Shown here: in pieces, positions 9,368-16,963 of the stretch
How the letters are laid out: each line of letters begins with the position of its first letter
How positions within the stretch are numbered: the first letter of the stretch is position 1
Assembly: GCF_016909495.1 (NCBI RefSeq)
Contig: NZ_JAFBFW010000001.1
Coordinates: 682,001-746,000, forward strand
Direction: 5' to 3'
DNA: 64,000 nucleotides
Source: Pantoea coffeiphila
GTDB taxonomy: Bacteria > Pseudomonadota > Gammaproteobacteria > Enterobacterales > Enterobacteriaceae
Translations under genes and position numbers: made by a program
The notes under the pieces: model-generated
Told to the model about the DNA's origin: nothing
The model's input: the letters and a program-made list of their open reading frames with translations, nothing else
The model's database searches: none

Positions 9368-10411
9368 ATGGAAAACACTACCCGTCAATTGTTTGAGCAG
9401 TATGTCGCCCGGCAGGCGCAGCTTAACCGTGTATCGCCATCGGCTATCGCGGCCAAATTTGCTGTTGATCCGGCGGTGCAGCAGCGTCTGGAAGCGGCGG
9501 CACAGGAAAGTGACAGCCTGTTGAGCAAAATCAATGTCTTTGGTGTCACCCAGCAGATCGGACAGAAGGTGTTAATCGGCAGCAAAGGCCCGCTTGCTGG
9601 CGTCAATAACAGTTCAACCACCCGACGTAATCCTGGTAGCAATGCTGCGATGGAACCTTACGATTACATGTGCCGTAAGGTGAATTATGACTATGGCATC
9701 AGCTACGAGCAGATGGATACCTGGGCGCATCAGCCGAACTTCCAGCCGCTGATCAGTACCGCTATGGCGCGGCAGATGTCACTGGACCGCATCATGATTG
9801 GCTTTAACGGCATTAAGTACAGTGACCCATCCAACCGCGCTGAAAATCCACTATTGCAGGACTGCGGTATTGGCTGGCTGCAAAAAATCCGCACCGAAGC
9901 GCCGCACCGCGTTATTTCAGGCGTCACCGTCACTTCACGTGATGAAGATAACAAAGTCATTGCTAAAGGCACCTATGGAAATCTTGCTGCGGCAGTCTAC
10001 GACGCCAAAAACAGCCTCATGGATGAATGGCATAAGCGCAACCCGGACAACATGGTAATTCTGGCAGGTGACCTGCTGACAACCACCAATTTCCCGGCCA
10101 TTAATGCCATGAGCCAGACCAACCCGAATAGCGAAATGCTGGCCGGTCAGCTGATCGTCGCGCAAGAGCGCGTGGGCAATATGCCGACGTTTATCGCGCC
10201 GTATTTCCCGGTAAATGGGGTTCTGATCACGCCATTCAAAAACCTGTCGGTTTACTACCAGCGCGGCGGCCTGCGTCGGTCGGTTATCGAAGAGCCGCAT
10301 TACAACCGTATCGCAACCTACCAGTCATCTAACGATGACTTCGTGATCGAAGATTACGGCAACGTGGCGTTTATTGACGGCATCACTTTTGCCGAGGCTG
10401 CGGGCGGCTGA
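9368..10411 (+). CDS. N: Major capsid protein gpN
   Basis: 347 aa (P2 gpN 357). An HK97-fold shell protein that assembles into the T=7 head. Family blocks: MENTTRQLFEQYVARQAQLN at the start, GPLAGVNNSSTTRRNP, YDYGISYEQMDTWAHQPNF, and the C-terminal SSNDDFVIEDYGNVAFIDG. In P2 the protein is trimmed at its N-terminus by gpO, which is encoded directly upstream. It has a good ribosome site (GAGAGTAAC before ATG). Confidence 0.95.
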   Translation: MENTTRQLFEQYVARQAQLNRVSPSAIAAKFAVDPAVQQRLEAAAQESDSLLSKINVFGVTQQIGQKVLIGSKGPLAGVNNSSTTRRNPGSNAAMEPYDYMCRKVNYDYGISYEQMDTWAHQPNFQPLISTAMARQMSLDRIMIGFNGIKYSDPSNRAENPLLQDCGIGWLQKIRTEAPHRVISGVTVTSRDEDNKVIAKGTYGNLAAAVYDAKNSLMDEWHKRNPDNMVILAGDLLTTTNFPAINAMSQTNPNSEMLAGQLIVAQERVGNMPTFIAPYFPVNGVLITPFKNLSVYYQRGGLRRSVIEEPHYNRIATYQSSNDDFVIEDYGNVAFIDGITFAEAAGG

Positions 10412-10457
10412 TACGCATCAGGCGGGCTGCGGCCCGCCGTTATTCGGGGACAGGACA

Positions 10458-11282
10458 ATGCTGACACCGGCACAGAAACATTTTCAAAAAGTCATGGCTG
10501 AACGCCACGGCAGAACGGATGCGCAGTCAGAAACCGTGCGTACTGCGCACGAGCAAATCATGCACCGGCTGCGTATGGATCAGAGTGCATTAAAGCGAGT
10601 GCAGTCTGACCAGGCGAAAGCCGAACTGAAGCGCACCCTGCTGCCCCATTACGAGGGCTGGATCGAGGGAACGCTGGAAGGTAACAGCGGCCGCCAGGAT
10701 GAAGTGATCGTCACCCTGATGGTGTGGGCGATTGATGCCGGTGATTTAGCGCTGGCAGTTCGCATCGGGCGCTATGTCGTCACGCACGGCCTGGCGATGC
10801 CTGACCGCTTTAACCGTACAGCGGCGACGGTGCTGGTTGACGAAATCTGCGATCCGATTCTGGTGCAGGTCAAGGCCAATGAGAGCACTGATGTCACGTC
10901 GTATCTGCCTCTGCTGGATGAAGTGGTTGAGATAACGAGCGGTAAGGATATGCCAGACATGGTGCGGGCCAAACTGCATAAGCTGCGCGCTTTCGCACTG
11001 CGCAACGGCACTGCTGAAGAACAGGAAACCGCACTGGCGCTGCTGCGGCTTGCGATGACGCTCGACGCCGGGGCCGGGGTTAAGAAAGAAATTGACCGAC
11101 TGGCCCGCGTGGTGAAGAAGGCAGCAGAAGGTGCGCCAGAAAGTAACGCTGCAGCATCGTCAGATCCGGCAGTGGTGGCCACGAAACCGGCGGCCAGGAC
11201 AGCGCGCAAGCCTGCGACACGCAAGGCCACCGCACGTAAGCCCGCGGCCAAAAAAGCGGTATCCGTCACCAAAGAACAGTAA
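10458..11282 (+). CDS. M: Terminase small subunit gpM with a histone-like tail
   Basis: 274 aa from the ATG at 10458, which follows GGGGACAGGACA; an open frame extends farther upstream into gpN but that start is not credible. P2 gpM is about 247 aa. It recognises cos and stimulates gpP. The body (residues 1 to about 225) has family blocks such as LTPAQKHFQKVMAERHG and LLPHYEGWIEG. The last about 45 residues, from about 230, are an unusual Ala/Lys/Arg/Thr/Pro repeat (ARKPA, RKATARKPAAKKA) resembling linker-histone tails. It probably adds non-specific DNA binding (inference). Confidence 0.92.
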   Translation: MLTPAQKHFQKVMAERHGRTDAQSETVRTAHEQIMHRLRMDQSALKRVQSDQAKAELKRTLLPHYEGWIEGTLEGNSGRQDEVIVTLMVWAIDAGDLALAVRIGRYVVTHGLAMPDRFNRTAATVLVDEICDPILVQVKANESTDVTSYLPLLDEVVEITSGKDMPDMVRAKLHKLRAFALRNGTAEEQETALALLRLAMTLDAGAGVKKEIDRLARVVKKAAEGAPESNAAASSDPAVVATKPAARTARKPATRKATARKPAAKKAVSVTKEQ

Positions 11283-11383
11283 ACCGAATTGCGCCCCGTG
11301 CGCTGGCGGCGCGGGCGGAGATCTGCAACGCAATGCGTGTGCTTTTCTCCGTTCGCTCACCGCCAACCTTTTCAGGAGATGTT

Positions 11384-11881
11384 ATGAGCCTTGTTGCCGG
11401 TCGCACAGTAACCCCCTCCTCGGAGGATGTGCCGGACACGGACGACGGCGGGGAAAAAGTCACCGCCGGTGCGTTCTGGCCGGAGATCGTTTTGAGTGAT
11501 ATCCGTAAAGAGATGCGCATCAACGGTGTGGTCACCACCACCCGCCTGAAAAAGGCGGTGATCGAAGGTATGGCCCACACACTTGACCAGCTGGCCGGAT
11601 GGCAGGCTGTGCAGCTCGCCGCAGGCCATGTGCGACTGGCTGATGTACCGGCCATTGAAATTGATGGCGAGAGCGTAAAGGTTCACCGCTTCCGCCGCGC
11701 AGTCTCCAGCATCGCCAGCGCCCACATCCTGGGGACGTATCGCAATGTGGATACCACCGGCAGCGCCGGTGAAAAGCGCGCGGCCGCGCTGGCTACTCAG
11801 GCTGATGATATGTGGCGTGATGCCCGCTGGGCGATTACCGACATCATCGGCACCGTGCGTAACTCTGCGGAGGCGTTCTGA
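11384..11881 (+). CDS. L: Head completion/stabilisation protein gpL
   Basis: 165 aa (P2 gpL 169). It seals filled heads and forms part of the head-tail connector. The start at 11384 is fixed by the strong ribosome site AGGAGATGTT directly before ATG; a longer frame to 11333 lacks one. Blocks: FWPEIVLSDIRKEMRING and HLDxLAGWQ-like, as in the P2 family. The stop overlaps the start of gpX (TGATG). It precedes the tail gene X, the usual P2 order. Confidence 0.92.
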   Translation: MSLVAGRTVTPSSEDVPDTDDGGEKVTAGAFWPEIVLSDIRKEMRINGVVTTTRLKKAVIEGMAHTLDQLAGWQAVQLAAGHVRLADVPAIEIDGESVKVHRFRRAVSSIASAHILGTYRNVDTTGSAGEKRAAALATQADDMWRDARWAITDIIGTVRNSAEAF

Positions 11882-12081
11882 TGAAAGTGCAGGCGCTACA
11901 GGGCGACACGGTGGACCTGCTGTGCCAGCGGCATTATGGCACCACGCAGGGCGTGACCGAAATTGTGCTGGCGGCCAACAAGGCGCTGTCCGGTCAGCTT
12001 TTCCTGACCGCAGGCCAGCTGGTTGAGATGCCGGAAATTACCACCCCGGCGGTTAAGGAGACGGTGCAGCTATGGAACTGA
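11881..12081 (+). CDS. X: Tail protein gpX (LysM-like)
   Basis: 66 aa (P2 gpX 67). A small tail protein with a LysM-like sequence (VQALQGDTVDLLCQRHYG, then VLAANKAL and L.AGQLVEMP). It sits at the distal or hub region of the tail in P2-like phages, where LysM folds may contact peptidoglycan. It overlaps gpL by one base and its 3' end overlaps the holin start by 10 bases. Confidence 0.92.
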   Translation: MKVQALQGDTVDLLCQRHYGTTQGVTEIVLAANKALSGQLFLTAGQLVEMPEITTPAVKETVQLWN

Positions 12082-12353
12082 TTAACCGCATATGGAACTG
12101 GCTGACGTACGGCTGGTTAACCCTGCTGGCGAGCGTCGGCATGATGACGCAGCAGGACTGGCTGGCGGCAATCGGCGTGGTGATTGGTGTCGCAGCTGCC
12201 GTGATGGGCGAACTGCACCGCCGCCGGATGTCGCGCAGTCAGGAAACGAATAATGCACTGCTGGGCCAGCTGATCGTTGCCATCCGTGACGACAACGAAC
12301 ACCGCAGGGACATTAAAGACCTGATAGCCGATATCAGGAAGACGCCACGATGA
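12072..12353 (+). CDS. Phage holin
   Basis: 93 aa, the size of P2 holin Y. Two hydrophobic segments (about residues 10-27 and 30-49) with a short turn (TQQDW) are followed by a basic, charged cytosolic tail (HRRRMSRSQE to KTPR). That looks like the two-segment HP1-type holin group more than the three-segment P2 Y type. It makes timed membrane holes that let the lysozyme act. It overlaps gpX and the lysozyme gene, forming a tight lysis cassette. Confidence 0.85.
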   Translation: MELINRIWNWLTYGWLTLLASVGMMTQQDWLAAIGVVIGVAAAVMGELHRRRMSRSQETNNALLGQLIVAIRDDNEHRRDIKDLIADIRKTPR

Positions 12354-12901
12354 AAAAACGCATTATCGCCTGCTCTACCGCCGTGATCATTTCGCTGGCC
12401 GCCACACTGTGGCCGCAGACGCTGCGCACCAGCCCGGAAGCACAGCAGATGATGGCGAAGTATGAAGACTGCCGCAAAACCCCGTATTACTGCCCGGCAG
12501 GCGTGCTGACCGTGGGGATCGGTTCGACCGGCAAGGTGCAGGACCGGCTGCACAGCGAGGGAGAGATTGCCGAACGCTGGGTTAACGATGTGATGCGCGC
12601 CGAAAAGTGTGTTAACCGCGAATTTAACGGCGCAGCTGCGCCACCGCGTGTCTTTGACAGCATGACTGACGGCGCGTTTAACCTCGGTTGTACCGGGCTG
12701 GCCTGGTACACGAATAAGCAGCTCAAGAAAGTCCGCACCACGCTGTGGCGTAACGCGCAGGCCGGTGACTGGCGTGGCGTCTGCGAACGCCTGCCGGACT
12801 TTGTTAACGCCGCCGGAAAGAAACTGCCGGGACTGGTGAAACGCCGCGCCGAGTTTAGCGAGTGGTGCCTGTCTGACCCTGCGCTGAAGGTGGCAAGGTG
12901 A
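12350..12901 (+). CDS. SAR endolysin, GH24 lysozyme
   Basis: 183 aa. The N-terminal segment (residues about 5-21) is weakly hydrophobic and rich in Ala/Ser/Thr with a Cys at 8, typical of signal-anchor-release endolysins that sit inactive in the membrane until the holin depolarises it. Catalytic triad region: Glu39, then Cys48 where T4 lysozyme has Asp20, then Thr54 (AGVLTVGIGST). A Cys at this position is common in phage GH24 enzymes and may allow activation by disulfide exchange. The last residues overlap the Rz-like gene by 4 bases. Confidence 0.9.
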   Translation: MKKRIIACSTAVIISLAATLWPQTLRTSPEAQQMMAKYEDCRKTPYYCPAGVLTVGIGSTGKVQDRLHSEGEIAERWVNDVMRAEKCVNREFNGAAAPPRVFDSMTDGAFNLGCTGLAWYTNKQLKKVRTTLWRNAQAGDWRGVCERLPDFVNAAGKKLPGLVKRRAEFSEWCLSDPALKVAR

Positions 12902-13293
12902 AAGCGCTGCCGGTGCTGGCCGTGGTACTGCTGACCCTGCTGGCTGCTGCCGTGGGCGGTATCGCATGGGAGCGCCATCAGCGCAGTCTGGCCGAGGCAT
13001 CACTGCAAACCGCGCAGGGCGAACTGAAACAGACGGGCGATGTGCTGAAAGAAGTCCGGGCACTGCGCAAAGACATCAGCGACGTGGAAGCCCGGCTGAA
13101 AAAGCTGGGTCAAAACCGCAACGCAACAGGGGAATCACGCCGTGAAAAAATTAACGCTGCACTGGCAGGTGAACAGTGCGCTGTTGTTGCTGTGCCTGAT
13201 GCCGTGGCTGACAGCCTGTACCAGCGCGCCGCAGAAGTCGCCGCCGGTGATTATTCAGGAGCCTTTGCCAGAAAGCCTGACGGCAAAAACTGA
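12898..13293 (+). CDS. lysB: Inner-membrane spanin subunit (LysB/Rz-like)
   Basis: 131 aa, starting with GTG at 12898 in overlap with the lysozyme stop. One N-terminal membrane segment (residues 3-22) is followed by a long alpha-helical/coiled-coil periplasmic part (residues about 25-75, rich in Leu, Gln, Lys, Glu). This is the i-spanin design that fuses inner and outer membranes in the last step of lysis. The outer-membrane partner is encoded in another frame inside its 3' third. In P2 the corresponding pair is LysB/LysC. Confidence 0.87.
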   Translation: MKALPVLAVVLLTLLAAAVGGIAWERHQRSLAEASLQTAQGELKQTGDVLKEVRALRKDISDVEARLKKLGQNRNATGESRREKINAALAGEQCAVVAVPDAVADSLYQRAAEVAAGDYSGAFARKPDGKN

Positions 13294-13441
13294 CGTGCCA
13301 CCGGCACCGGCCAGGCCGATGACATACGGGAAACTGGCACCGTGGTCCGATGCGCTGCTGGATGCGCTGGATACGTGCAATGCCGACAAGGCTGGCATTC
13401 GTGAACTGGAACTGAGGCGCATCGCCCGGGGGATACAGTGA
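13142..13441 (+). CDS. lysC: Outer-membrane spanin lipoprotein (LysC/Rz1-like), nested
   Basis: 99 aa from a GTG at 13142; the first 152 bases lie inside lysB in a different frame, the hallmark of Rz/Rz1 pairs. The signal peptide ends in a lipobox LTAC with the lipidated Cys at residue 26, followed by a Pro-rich segment (SPPVIIQEPLPES...VPPAPARP) typical of o-spanins. The C-terminal part is charged. It overlaps the gpR start. Confidence 0.85.
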   Translation: MKKLTLHWQVNSALLLLCLMPWLTACTSAPQKSPPVIIQEPLPESLTAKTDVPPAPARPMTYGKLAPWSDALLDALDTCNADKAGIRELELRRIARGIQ

Positions 13442-13896
13442 AAAAAGCTGAACTGTTGCGCGCGGCACTGATTGCCGGAAATACCTGGTGCAAAGCCAAC
13501 CCTGATGCCATCACCGTGTGGGTGGAAAAAGGCGGTATTGAGATCCAGGCAACGGGCGAGCCGTCGTTTATGTACCGCTACAGCATCCAGGCGTTTGCGA
13601 TGGACTTCCCCGGCGCGATCGATGACCTGATGTTGCCGCTGCTGGCGTGGGTCTGGGAGCAACAGCCTGACCTGCTGCTGAACCCGGAGAGCAACAGCAA
13701 GATCGAATTTGATGCCGACATCATCAGCGACGAGGCTGCCGACATTCTGTTCCGCGTGCCGGTCTGGGAGCGCGTGATGGTCAAAACGGAGAACGGCATC
13801 ACCACTGCCGAGCATCTGGCCGAGTCCAGACCGATTATCAGCGGCGGCGAGTGGCAGGCGGTACTGGAACCCGATAACGGGGGATCGCTGGTATGA
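13438..13896 (+). CDS. R: Tail completion protein gpR
   Basis: 152 aa (P2 gpR 155), starting with GTG at 13438 overlapping the lysC stop. Family blocks: MKKAELLRAALIAG, NPDAITVWVEKGGI and YRYSIQAFAMDFPG. It closes the head-proximal end of the tail with gpS. It overlaps gpS by 4 bases. Confidence 0.92.
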   Translation: MKKAELLRAALIAGNTWCKANPDAITVWVEKGGIEIQATGEPSFMYRYSIQAFAMDFPGAIDDLMLPLLAWVWEQQPDLLLNPESNSKIEFDADIISDEAADILFRVPVWERVMVKTENGITTAEHLAESRPIISGGEWQAVLEPDNGGSLV

Positions 13897-14531
13897 ATGA
13901 CGACGCGCGTTTTGACCAGCTCGACAATGTCTTTGCGGCGATTATCCAGGGCATTGCACCGGCGGGCCGCCTGCGCATGGCGAGAAGCATCGGCACAACG
14001 CTGCGCCGCAGTCAGTCGCAGCGCATCGGCAAGCAGGAAAACCCGGATGGCACGAAATACGCAAAGCGCCGCCGCCGCGTGCTGCGTTCTCAGGCCGGTA
14101 TCAGCTTCATCTGGCAGGGCGAAACCCGCAACCTGCGCACGTGGCGTGCCAGCCGTGGCCGTCGCGGGCGCATGCTGACCGGTTTTGATACCGATCGAGG
14201 CGGCCTGCGATCGTTTTACCGGGAAGACATTGAGCGCTATCTCGATATCCGCCTGAACGAAACCCGCCGGGACACCACCAAAACCGATCCGATGTTCCGC
14301 CGCCTGCGCTCGGCCACGTTCCTGAAATCGCGCGCGACAGCTGACGGGGCCGAGATCGGGTTTTCCGGCGTGGTGGCGCGCATTGCGCGTGCGCATCAGT
14401 TCGGCCTGCGCGACCGCATCAATGACGGCGGCGCGATGGCGAGTTATCCGCGCCGTGAACTGCTGGGCCTGAGCAAAGCAGACCGGCTGGCGATTGCCCG
14501 CCAGGTTATCGACACGATGGAGATCCGCTGA
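13893..14531 (+). CDS. S: Tail completion/virion morphogenesis protein gpS
   Basis: 212 aa, longer than P2 gpS (about 150) but matching the longer virion-morphogenesis type. It is very basic (RRSQSQRIGKQ, KRRRRVLRSQ, RASRGRRGRM). The conserved block RAHQFGLRDR lies near residue 170. It acts with gpR at tail completion and head joining. Its stop overlaps the gpV start. Confidence 0.9.
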   Translation: MNDDARFDQLDNVFAAIIQGIAPAGRLRMARSIGTTLRRSQSQRIGKQENPDGTKYAKRRRRVLRSQAGISFIWQGETRNLRTWRASRGRRGRMLTGFDTDRGGLRSFYREDIERYLDIRLNETRRDTTKTDPMFRRLRSATFLKSRATADGAEIGFSGVVARIARAHQFGLRDRINDGGAMASYPRRELLGLSKADRLAIARQVIDTMEIR

Positions 14532-15115
14532 TGGAAATGCCTGAACTGGTTCGCCTGCTGGAAAACATCATCCGCACCGGCACGGTGACGGAAATTGACG
14601 AGGAGAACTGGCGGGTACGGGTGCAATCCGGTGCGCTGGAAATGACCTGGCTGCGCTGGAACGCCCAGCGCGCCGGTGATTTCAGGATCTGGATACCGCC
14701 GTCAGTGGGTGAACAGGTGTGGATGTTCTGCATGGGTGGCAATACCAGTAACGCCATTATCGGCGGGAGCCTGTACAGCGAAGATAACCCCGCACCAGGT
14801 GCATCACGTAAAGAGATCGTCATCACTGCACCGGACGGCGCGAAATTCCGCTATGACGCCGAAAGCGGCGATCTGCAGGTGACCGGCATTAAGTCCGCCA
14901 CTATCGCTGCGTCGGTAAAAGTGACGCTGGATACCCCACTGGTTGACTGCACTGAGCTGCTGCGGGCAAAGAAACTGGATATCACTGAAGGTGGCGAGCT
15001 GAGCGGGAGCTTTAATCACAGCGGTGGCGCGTTCATATCCAACGGCGTGCAGGTCGATGACCACGCGCACGGCGAAGTGCAGAGCGGCGGCAGCTGGACT
15101 AAGGGGACAAAATGA
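14531..15115 (+). CDS. V: Baseplate spike protein gpV
   Basis: 194 aa (P2 gpV 211). The trimeric membrane-piercing needle. An N-terminal OB-fold region (VTEIDEENWRVRVQSG...WLRWNAQRAGDFRIW) precedes a beta-helical C-terminus; the end, HSGGAFISNGVQVDDHAHGEVQ, holds the HxH pair that binds metal at the tip in this family. First gene of the baseplate run V-W-J-I; overlaps gpW by 4 bases. Confidence 0.93.
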   Translation: MEMPELVRLLENIIRTGTVTEIDEENWRVRVQSGALEMTWLRWNAQRAGDFRIWIPPSVGEQVWMFCMGGNTSNAIIGGSLYSEDNPAPGASRKEIVITAPDGAKFRYDAESGDLQVTGIKSATIAASVKVTLDTPLVDCTELLRAKKLDITEGGELSGSFNHSGGAFISNGVQVDDHAHGEVQSGGSWTKGTK

Positions 15116-15480
15116 CCGAGCGCTATCGCGGCATGAACGCCAGCAGCACCGGCACGCTGACCGATGAAGATCACGTCTGGCAGTCGGTTAACGACATTCT
15201 GCTGACGCCAGTCGGCAGTCGCCTGATGCGCCGTAATTACGGCTCTCTCTGCCCTGACCTGTTGGACAGCCCGATGAACGATGTTACCCAAATGCAGCTG
15301 ATGAGCGCAGCGGTCATCGCGCTGGCGGCATGGGAGCCGCGGATAGTGCTGGATGCGGTCGATGTGACTTACTCAGCCAGCGGCGCAGTCACAGCTGCGC
15401 TGTCCGGCATGCTGACGGAAACACTGGAAAAGAGCACCGGCACGGTGACGTTAAGGAGTACCGGCAATGCCGACAATTGA
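15112..15480 (+). CDS. W: Baseplate wedge protein gpW
   Basis: 122 aa (P2 gpW 115), a relative of T4 gp25 with a lysozyme-like fold but no enzymatic role. Blocks: HVWQSVNDILLTPVGSRLMRRNYGS and LxDAWEPRI-like. It anchors the wedge and sheath initiation. Its end overlaps gpJ by 14 bases. Confidence 0.93.
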   Translation: MTERYRGMNASSTGTLTDEDHVWQSVNDILLTPVGSRLMRRNYGSLCPDLLDSPMNDVTQMQLMSAAVIALAAWEPRIVLDAVDVTYSASGAVTAALSGMLTETLEKSTGTVTLRSTGNADN

Positions 15481-16366
15481 CCTTTCGCAGCTGCCCTCAC
15501 CGGCCATTATCGAAACGCTGGACTTCGAAGTCATCCTGACCGAAGTCAAGGCGGTGATTATCGCCGCGTTTCCGGCGGACCAGCAAAGCGCCGTTGTGGC
15601 CGCATTGTCGCTGGAATCTGAGCCGCTTAACGTACTGGCCCAGACGATAGCGTATCGCGAGATGCTGCTGCGCCAGCGCATCAACGAGGGCGCAGCGGCA
15701 ACCATGCTGAGTCATGCGACCGGCGACGATCTGGACAACATCGCCGCGAACCTCGAAACGGAACGTCTGGTTATCACTGCGGCCACCGATACCGCCGACG
15801 CAGTGATGGAAAGCGACGAGGCGTTACGCCTGCGGGCGCAGTCGGCGTTTGAAGGTATGAGCGTTGCCGGACCATCGGCGGCTTACGAGTTCTTTGCCCG
15901 CAGCGCCAGCGGCCAGGTGGCTGATGCACGTGCAACCAGCCCGTCACCGGCTGAAGTGGTGATCGCCGTGCTGTCCACTGAGGGTGACGGCACTGCACCG
16001 GCAGAACTGCTGGCCGCTGTCTCTTCTGCGGTAAATGACGAAGAGGTGCGCCCCCTGGGGGATCGGGTAACGGTGCGCAGCGCAGACATCGTCGAATACG
16101 CGATCGACGCAACTTTATATCTGTATCCGGGGCCGGAGTCTGAACCGATTATCAATGCGGCAATGGCCTCGCTTCAGACCTTCCTCACGGCCAACGATAA
16201 AAAGATTGGCCGCGATATTGTCCGCTCCGCGCTTTCCGCTGCGCTGCATGTGCAGGGTGTCCAGCGCGTGGTGATTAACTCGCCCGTCACTGACCTGCAG
16301 ATCAGCAATACCGAGGCGGCACGCAACACCGGTTACACAGTGGACAACGGTGGCACAGATGAATAA
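15467..16366 (+). CDS. J: Baseplate wedge protein gpJ
   Basis: 299 aa (P2 gpJ 302), a T4 gp6-like baseplate arm. Starts MPTIDLSQLPSPAIIETLDFE, the standard beginning of the family; AATMLSHATGDDLDNIAANL and a C-terminal HVQGVQRVVINSP are also family blocks. The ATG follows AAGGAGTACCGGCA, a strong ribosome site inside gpW. It overlaps gpI slightly. Confidence 0.94.
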   Translation: MPTIDLSQLPSPAIIETLDFEVILTEVKAVIIAAFPADQQSAVVAALSLESEPLNVLAQTIAYREMLLRQRINEGAAATMLSHATGDDLDNIAANLETERLVITAATDTADAVMESDEALRLRAQSAFEGMSVAGPSAAYEFFARSASGQVADARATSPSPAEVVIAVLSTEGDGTAPAELLAAVSSAVNDEEVRPLGDRVTVRSADIVEYAIDATLYLYPGPESEPIINAAMASLQTFLTANDKKIGRDIVRSALSAALHVQGVQRVVINSPVTDLQISNTEAARNTGYTVDNGGTDE

Positions 16367-16961
16367 CTCCCTGCTGCCGCCCTCTGCCGGTGACTGGATG
16401 CGCCACACCGAAGCCGCAACTGCCAGGCTTTCCGCGATCACCGTTGCCCTGCGCACAATCTGGACGCCGACCGCCTGCCCGGTGGAGCTGCTGCCCTATC
16501 TGGCCTGGGCGCTGTCGGTTGACCGCTGGGACAAGGACTGGCCGGCCGATAAAAAAATTGGCGCTATCCGGCAGTCCTACTGGCTTCACCGGCGCAAGGG
16601 TACGCGCGCAGCGGTGCGGCGTGTGATCGAGGACATGGGCTTTTCGGCCTCGTTTGCCGAGTGGTTCGATGTGGGCGATGCGCCAGGTACGTTCCGGCTG
16701 GAGGTGGATGTTAACGAGGTCGGACTCACACCGAAAACCCTGGACGAACTCAATCGCATGATAGCGGATGCAAAGCCAGTCAGTCGGCACCTGGCCCAGA
16801 TGACCGTCGCTGTCAGTACGCAGGGTAATGCCTGGACAGGCGTAGCGATTTTCGATGGCGAGGTGACAGACGTTTATCCGAAGGATTACCAGCCTGACGG
16901 CAGCCTCTGTTTTGATGGCATGGCGAATTACAACGGCTTTATTTATTACACCGGGATTTAA
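16359..16961 (+). CDS. I: Baseplate/tail protein gpI
   Basis: 200 aa from the ATG at 16359 (a GTG three codons earlier is possible); P2 gpI is 176. Family signature LWxPTxCPxELLPYLAWALSVDRWD occurs near residues 34-58 (TIWTPTACPVELLPYLAWA). It connects the baseplate to the tail fibres. The C-terminal extension (residues about 165-200, Tyr/Asp-rich) reaches to 2 bases before the tailspike gene and may be specific to the attached spike. Confidence 0.93.
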   Translation: MNNSLLPPSAGDWMRHTEAATARLSAITVALRTIWTPTACPVELLPYLAWALSVDRWDKDWPADKKIGAIRQSYWLHRRKGTRAAVRRVIEDMGFSASFAEWFDVGDAPGTFRLEVDVNEVGLTPKTLDELNRMIADAKPVSRHLAQMTVAVSTQGNAWTGVAIFDGEVTDVYPKDYQPDGSLCFDGMANYNGFIYYTGI

Positions 16962-16963
16962 CG

